From positions 1 through 10,950 of the forward strand of contig JBJHDM010000083.1 of assembly GCA_050486545.1 (NCBI GenBank): DNA of 10,950 nt, read 5' to 3'. Both the position numbers and the translations under genes were made by a program. Shown here piece after piece: positions 7,494 through 10,950 of the stretch; positions within the stretch are counted from its first letter, which is position 1, and each line of letters begins with the position of its first letter. The notes beneath the pieces were generated by a model. It worked only from the letters and a program-made list of their open reading frames with translations. It was not told where the DNA came from and did no database searches. The DNA is from DAOMNN01 sp050486545. GTDB taxonomy: Bacteria; Pseudomonadota; Gammaproteobacteria; Burkholderiales; Rhodocyclaceae.

Positions 7494-7583
7494 GGTGCTC
7501 CCGGTTTCGTGTCTGAGTTGGGTATCCAGTCTAGCTTCGAGTGCGGATGCCCGGTCATGGTTTCGCCCGCAGGATTGTCATTC
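7494..7583. promoter_or_regulatory. Divergent intergenic region between the LOG gene and polA
   Basis: These 90 nt must hold the 5' control regions of both divergent genes, unless promoters lie inside the coding sequences. A polA ribosome binding site, AGGA, is visible at 7571-7574, 9 nt before its ATG. A GGGAG on the opposite strand (7498-7502) serves the LOG gene. I could not identify a convincing -35/-10 pair for either direction. Confidence 0.5.
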
Positions 7584-10319
7584 ATGCCCACCCTCTTGCT
7601 CGTCGATGGTTCCAGCTATCTCTACCGTGCGTTTCACGCACTGCCCGACCTGCGCAACTCCGCGGGCGAGCCCACCGGGGCCGTGCGCGGCGTGCTGTCC
7701 ATGCTCAGGCGTCTTGAAAGCGAATATCCGGCAGCGTATCGCGCCTGCGTATTCGATGCCAAGGGCAAGACCTTTCGCGACGAATGGTATCCCGAATACA
7801 AGTCGCACCGCCCGCCGATGCCCGACGACCTGCGTGCCCAGATCGAACCCCTGCACGAGGGGGTCGAGGCCGAAGGGTGGCCGCTGCTGGTGATCGACGG
7901 TGTCGAGGCCGACGACGTCATCGGCACGCTGACGCGCCAGGCGCTCGAAGCCGGGTGGGAGGTCGTGATCTCGACCGGCGACAAGGACCTCACCCAACTC
8001 GTGCGGCCGGGCGTGCGCTGGGTCAATACGATGAACGACGAAGTGCTCGATGCGGAAGGGGTGACCGCGAAGTTCGGCGTGCCGCCCGAACGCATTGTGG
8101 ACTATCTCGCCCTGGTCGGGGATACGGTCGACAACATCCCCGGGGTGGAGAAATGCGGCCCCAAGACCGCCGTCAAGTGGCTGAACCAGTTCGGGACGCT
8201 CGACAACCTGGTCGCCCATGCCGATGAGATCGGCGGCAAGGTCGGCGAGAACCTGCGCCGACATCTGGAGTTCCTGCCGCTGGGGCGCAAGCTGGTCACG
8301 GTCGCGACCGACGTCGACTTGCCGGTCGGTCCTGCCGACCTCGCCGCACGCGACGACGACAAGGCTGCGCTGCGAGCGCTCTACGAGCGCATGGAGTTCC
8401 GGAGCTGGTTGCGGGACCTCGACGGCCCCGGTGAAAAAGGGGGACAGACCCCGATTTCTGCCGAGAAATCGGGGTCTGTCCCCCTTTTTCCAGAGGATTC
8501 AAAACCCGATCCCGGCCGCCGCTACGTGACGGTCCGCTCCTGGACGGCGTTCGACGACTGGTACGCGCGCATCGAGGCCGCCGCGCTCACCGCGTTCGAT
8601 ACCGAAACGACGAGCCTCGATCCAATGGCCGCGCGCCTGGTCGGCATGTCTTTTTCGGTCGAGCCGGGCGAGGCAGCCTACCTGCCACTGGCACACCGCG
8701 GGGCGGATTCACCCGATCAGTTGCCAATCGACGAGGTACTGGCGAGGCTGCGCCCCTGGCTGGAATCGAACGCGCACCGCAAGGTCGGCCAGAACCTCAA
8801 GTATGACGCCCACGTGCTCGCGAACCACGGCATCCGGCTGGGCGGCATCGCCGAGGACACCTTGCTCCAATCCTATGTGCTCGAAAGCGACAAGGCACAC
8901 GACATGGATTCGCTGGCGGCTCGCCACCTCGGGTTGAAGACGATTCCCTATGCCGAGATCTGCGGAAAGGGAGCGAAACAGATCGGCTTCGACGAGGTCG
9001 ACGTCGCGCGCGCGACCGAATACGCCGCCGAAGACGCCGACATCACGCTACGCCTGCACAGCACGCTGTCGGCGCAACTGGATGCCGCACCGCGCCTGGC
9101 GGCGCTGTACCGAGACATCGAGATGCCCACGCTCGAGGTGTTGCTCGCAATGGAGCGCACCGGCGTGCTGATCGACGCCTTCCTGCTCGCCCAGCATTCC
9201 GAGGAACTGGGCCGCCGCTTGCACGCCCTGGAGCACGAAGCGCACGAACTGGCAGGCCAGCCGTTCAACCTCGCGTCGCCCAAGCAGCTTGGCGAGATCC
9301 TGTTCGGCAGGCTCGAATTGCCGGTCGTCAAGAAGACGGCGACGGGGCAGCCGTCCACGGACGAAGAGGTGTTGCAGACTCTGGCCGAGGACTTTCCCCT
9401 GCCGAAGCTGCTTCTCGAGCATCGCGGCCTGGCCAAGCTCAAGAGCACGTATGCGGACAAGCTGCCGCGCATGGTCAATCCGTCGACCGGCCGGGTCCAT
9501 ACCAGCTTTTCACAGGCGGTGGCCGTGACCGGGCGGCTCGCGAGTTCCGACCCGAACCTGCAGAACATTCCGATCCGTACCGAGGAAGGGCGCCGTATCC
9601 GTGCCGCCTTCATCGCGCCACGCGGCCACGTCATCGTGTCGGCCGACTACTCGCAGATCGAACTGCGCATCATGGCGCACCTGTCCGGCGACGAACGGCT
9701 GCTCGAGGCCTTCGCGAAGGGCGAGGACGTGCATCGCGCGACCGCAGCGGAAGTGTTCGGCGTGACGCCGGCCGAGGTCACGAGCGAGCAGCGCCGCTAC
9801 GCCAAGGTGATCAATTTCGGCCTCATCTACGGGATGAGCGCCCACGGGCTGGCGAAGAACCTCGGCATCGACCGTGCTGCCGCCCAGGGCTGGATCGATC
9901 GTTACTTCGCGCGCTATCCGGGCGTGGCCCGATACATGGAAGAGACCAAGGCCGGTGCGAAGGACCGGGGCTACGTCGAAACCGTCTTCGGACGCCGCCT
10001 GTACCTGCCGGAGTTGCGCGCCCAGCAGGCCGGCCGCCGCCAGGCCGCGGAACGCGCGGCCATCAATGCGCCGATGCAGGGTACGGCCGCCGATCTCATC
10101 AAGAAGGCCATGATCGCCACCGACCGCTGGCTTGCCGAATCCGGCCTCGCCTCGCGCCTGATCCTGCAGGTACACGACGAACTGGTGCTCGAAGTCCCCG
10201 AGGCCGAACTCGACCGGGTCCGCGAGGAACTGCCGCGCACGATGGGCGGCGTGGCCGACCTGTCCGTGCCCTTGCTGGTCGAGGTCGGCGCGGGGGTGAA
10301 CTGGGACGAGGCGCACTGA
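7584..10319 (+). CDS. polA: DNA polymerase I (5' nuclease, 3'-5' exonuclease, polymerase)
   Basis: PolA fills gaps, removes Okazaki primers and acts in excision repair. The 911-residue product is close to E. coli's 928. The 5' nuclease domain spans about 1-275 (LLLVDGSSYLYRAFHAL, DGVEADDVIGT, STGDKDLTQLV, GDTVDNIPGV). The 3'-5' exonuclease spans about 315-505, with intact proofreading residues D339/E341 in FDTETTSLD, GQNLKYDAH, and YAAEDADITLRL. The polymerase domain covers about 525-911, with motif A VSADYSQIELR (D688), the O-helix K741, F745 and Y749, and motif C VHDELVLE (D865, E866). F745 corresponds to E. coli F762, which disfavours dideoxynucleotides. I chose the ATG at 7584, which has AGGA 9 nt upstream; an in-frame GTG at 7509 adds 25 non-conserved residues. 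A palindromic DNA insertion encodes about residues 284-303, in the linker between the first two domains. No terminator follows the stop. Confidence 0.98.
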   Translation: MPTLLLVDGSSYLYRAFHALPDLRNSAGEPTGAVRGVLSMLRRLESEYPAAYRACVFDAKGKTFRDEWYPEYKSHRPPMPDDLRAQIEPLHEGVEAEGWPLLVIDGVEADDVIGTLTRQALEAGWEVVISTGDKDLTQLVRPGVRWVNTMNDEVLDAEGVTAKFGVPPERIVDYLALVGDTVDNIPGVEKCGPKTAVKWLNQFGTLDNLVAHADEIGGKVGENLRRHLEFLPLGRKLVTVATDVDLPVGPADLAARDDDKAALRALYERMEFRSWLRDLDGPGEKGGQTPISAEKSGSVPLFPEDSKPDPGRRYVTVRSWTAFDDWYARIEAAALTAFDTETTSLDPMAARLVGMSFSVEPGEAAYLPLAHRGADSPDQLPIDEVLARLRPWLESNAHRKVGQNLKYDAHVLANHGIRLGGIAEDTLLQSYVLESDKAHDMDSLAARHLGLKTIPYAEICGKGAKQIGFDEVDVARATEYAAEDADITLRLHSTLSAQLDAAPRLAALYRDIEMPTLEVLLAMERTGVLIDAFLLAQHSEELGRRLHALEHEAHELAGQPFNLASPKQLGEILFGRLELPVVKKTATGQPSTDEEVLQTLAEDFPLPKLLLEHRGLAKLKSTYADKLPRMVNPSTGRVHTSFSQAVAVTGRLASSDPNLQNIPIRTEEGRRIRAAFIAPRGHVIVSADYSQIELRIMAHLSGDERLLEAFAKGEDVHRATAAEVFGVTPAEVTSEQRRYAKVINFGLIYGMSAHGLAKNLGIDRAAAQGWIDRYFARYPGVARYMEETKAGAKDRGYVETVFGRRLYLPELRAQQAGRRQAAERAAINAPMQGTAADLIKKAMIATDRWLAESGLASRLILQVHDELVLEVPEAELDRVREELPRTMGGVADLSVPLLVEVGAGVNWDEAH
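8433..8490. repeat. Perfect 27-bp inverted repeat (REP/MITE-like palindrome) inserted in polA
   Basis: The arms 8433-8459 and 8464-8490 are exact reverse complements over 27 bp, with the 4-nt loop GCCG. The core is GGGGGACAGACCCC facing GGGGTCTGTCCCCC, flanked by A5/T5 tracts. In the polA frame it reads EKGGQTPIS...KSGSVPLF without a stop. From memory, palindromes with a GGGGACAGACCCC core are dispersed through many proteobacterial genomes, often in intergenic DNA; I could not check this. The position between the 5' nuclease and exonuclease domains explains why it is tolerated. Confidence 0.9.
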
Positions 10320-10339
10320 ATCGATCCCCGTGCTCGCGC

Positions 10340-10345
10340 TATAAT
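10340..10345 (+). promoter_or_regulatory. Candidate sigma-70 -10 box TATAAT
   Basis: A perfect consensus TATAAT lies 21 nt after the polA stop. No good TTGACA-like -35 exists 16-18 nt upstream (TGAATC at best), and there is no extended -10 TG. In DNA this GC-rich a consensus hexamer is still notable. It would drive transcription rightwards into the repeat region. Confidence 0.4.
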
Positions 10346-10367
10346 TCCAGGCCATTTCCCATGAATC

Positions 10368-10424
10368 GCCAGGGGTCAGCAGTCGGCAGGGGTCAGGTCT
10401 AGCTTCCGGCAGGGGTCAGGTGTA
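10368..10424 (+). repeat. Three direct copies of an AGGGGTCAG-core repeat
   Basis: The core AGGGGTCAG occurs at 10371-10379, 10388-10396 and 10411-10419. Copies 2 and 3 (10385-10401 and 10408-10424) share GGCAGGGGTCAGGT-TA with a single C/G difference and are offset by 23 nt. Copy 1 is offset by 17 nt and diverges after the core. Such GGGGTCAGGT motifs resemble, from memory, sequences flanking REP-associated tyrosine transposase (RAYT) genes in proteobacteria. No transposase is visible here. Confidence 0.7.
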
Positions 10425-10434
10425 GGATGTGAGG

Positions 10435-10803
10435 CTAATTATAAATGATACAGAGCGAGAAAGTGAGCCCCCCCGCGGGCCCCACCGGGCGGTGGGCGCC
10501 CCCCCCCACCCCCGGGGCGCCGGCCCCGACCGCGATCGCGACCGGTCGCCGGGCGGACCCGACGCCGGGGTCGACCACCGCCACGACCACCCCGGGGGTC
10601 AGGTACTGCGCCGCCCGGGCCAGGGCCAGACCGCCGCCGCGCACGTCGAACGGCGCGACCCCGTGGGTCAGGTCCACGACCCGGGCAGCCGGGCACAGCT
10701 GCCGCAGCACCGAGTGGACCACGCCGACGAACTCGTCGTCGTGCCCGTAGTCCGACAGGAAGGTGATCGTGTCGTAGCGCGGTTCCATGTCAGGGGCGTC
10801 CAT
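10435..10803 (-). CDS. Truncated SAM hydrolase / SAM hydroxide adenosyltransferase (chlorinase/fluorinase-fold, DUF62), N-terminal part only
   Basis: The minus-strand frame encodes 122 residues from the ATG at 10803, or 117 from the ATG at 10788. It carries the N-terminal domain of the SAM-dependent chlorinase/fluorinase-fold family: DTITFLSDYGHDDEFVGVV (11-29), VVDLTHGVAPFDVRGG (42-57), and VVDPGVGSARRPVAI (76-90). Hydrolase-type members split SAM to adenosine and methionine. Of their Asp-Arg-His triad, D78 and R85 are present; the His would lie further on. Family proteins are about 260-300 residues. Here similarity fades after VAIAVGAG, where the expected VGPDNGLL appears as VGPAGGL, and the frame then reads unrelated sequence to TAG at 10435. 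Very high GC and the residue pattern suggest an actinobacterial source. It is either a truncated transferred gene or one side of a chimeric assembly. The start is uncertain; no Shine-Dalgarno is seen. Confidence 0.75.
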   Translation of the reverse strand: MDAPDMEPRYDTITFLSDYGHDDEFVGVVHSVLRQLCPAARVVDLTHGVAPFDVRGGGLALARAAQYLTPGVVVAVVDPGVGSARRPVAIAVGAGAPGVGGGAHRPVGPAGGLTFSLCIIYN

Positions 10804-10812
10804 GTCAGGGCT
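10774..10812 (-). repeat. 15-bp tandem duplication at the start of the SAM hydrolase fragment
   Basis: CCCTGACATGGA occurs twice on the minus strand with a 15-nt period, giving the encoded PDMDAPDME. The duplication creates two in-frame ATG codons, at 10803 and 10788. It makes the start ambiguous without breaking the frame. Confidence 0.55.
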
Positions 10813-10822
10813 GACCGTACCC

Positions 10823-10950
10823 TCAGCCACCGAGTTCCGCCCCGCGTGTTTCGTCCTGATGAAATAGGAAGTGGTAGTCACCGTTGAGCTTCATGCGAGC
10901 GGACCATGTCGGGTCCGTCGCCAACTCGTCGTACAATTCACGGTAGACAA
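10823..10950 (-). CDS. C-terminal end of an unrecognised protein (5' part outside window)
   Basis: On the minus strand a frame is open from the right edge for 41 codons to TGA at 10825-10823. The visible tail has VYRELYDELATDPTWSARMK followed by LNGDYHFLFHQDETRGAELGG. I do not recognise the family. It ends 19 nt before the ATG of the SAM hydrolase fragment on the same strand, as in an operon. Its third-codon-position GC is clearly lower than in the adjoining fragment, so it may not share that fragment's origin. Without the rest of the frame it could be a fortuitous open frame. Confidence 0.4.
   Translation of the reverse strand, partial: VYRELYDELATDPTWSARMKLNGDYHFLFHQDETRGAELGG

Larger units (their letters stand above)
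10320..10434. other. Region between polA and the foreign-looking right end
   Basis: No gene is visible here. The region holds a TATAAT hexamer, then an ATG at 10361 opening only a 13-codon frame that ends in TAG at 10400-10402, three copies of a GGGGTCAG repeat, and the start of an AT-rich patch (about 10421-10460). The sequence would suit the promoter of the next gene after polA, but that gene is absent, which suggests the original neighbour was displaced or lost at an assembly join. Confidence 0.5.

Noticed and set aside
7509..7583. GTG start 25 codons upstream for polA
   Set aside because: The added residues have no family match, and the ATG at 7584 has a ribosome binding site and gives the typical LLLVDGSSYLYRA start.
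9510..10355. 281-codon minus-strand open frame opposite the end of polA
   Set aside because: It lies opposite the polymerase domain with motifs A and C. Its sequence is a low-information antisense translation, and no ribosome binding site is evident.
10590..10675. Further GGGTCAGGT matches within the SAM hydrolase fragment, as possible repeat copies or a recombination joint
   Set aside because: They are explained by the codons for LTPGV and DLTHGV on the minus strand, both conserved protein motifs. They do not share the flanks of the repeats at 10368-10424.
10429..10887. Plus-strand open frames across the GC-rich right end
   Set aside because: They are Pro/Arg/Gly-rich translations opposite the recognisable SAM hydrolase frame.
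1..10950. tRNA, rRNA, CRISPR array, or phage/defence genes
   Set aside because: I saw no cloverleaf-like sequence, no regularly spaced repeats with unique spacers, and no recognisable phage or defence proteins on either strand.

Overview
The window looks like a housekeeping stretch of a high-GC betaproteobacterium, most likely in or near Rhodocyclales (Thauera/Azoarcus-like). This rests on protein character and gene order: the nadD-rsfS-rlmH-maf-rng run, a BPSS1780-family membrane protein, a DUF2782 protein beside an APH-fold homoserine kinase, and a LOG-family protein divergent from polA. I made no database comparison, so the taxonomy is inference.

Layout. From about 7493 down to the left edge, ten genes lie head to tail on the minus strand. 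In transcription order they are a LOG-family protein, a DUF2782 secreted protein, thrB, a BPSS1780-family membrane protein, nadD, rsfS, rlmH, maf, rng, and a UbiA/MenA-like prenyltransferase that runs off the left edge. From nadD to maf the genes overlap or sit within 4 nt of each other. Larger gaps follow the LOG gene (76 nt), thrB (46 nt) and maf (73 nt). The maf-rng gap holds a long near-perfect inverted repeat ending just upstream of the rng ribosome binding site. On the plus strand, polA (7584-10319) is divergent from the LOG gene across a 90-nt gap.

How the genes fit together. nadD makes NAD precursor dinucleotide. rsfS silences 50S subunits and rlmH methylates 23S rRNA. maf hydrolyses non-canonical nucleotides, and rng processes 16S rRNA 5' ends and mRNAs. 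The cluster therefore serves ribosome maturation, RNA processing and nucleotide quality control. thrB (threonine synthesis), the two proteins of unknown function and the prenyltransferase are probably co-transcribed neighbours rather than pathway partners.

Two places stand out. First, polA carries an in-frame insertion of a perfect 27-bp inverted repeat with a 4-nt loop. It adds about 20 residues exactly at the linker between the 5' nuclease and 3'-5' exonuclease domains, with all catalytic motifs kept. It looks like a domesticated REP/MITE-type palindrome. Second, about 120-150 bp after polA the sequence changes character. A perfect TATAAT hexamer is followed by three copies of an AGGGGTCAG repeat and a short AT-rich patch. 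Then comes a very GC-rich, actinobacterial-looking 5' fragment of a SAM hydrolase (chlorinase/fluorinase-fold) gene on the minus strand, and finally the tail of an unrecognised gene. This right end is either an insertion or rearrangement hot spot or, quite possibly, a chimeric assembly join. I see no RNA genes, CRISPR arrays or complete mobile elements, and no convincing new multi-gene system.
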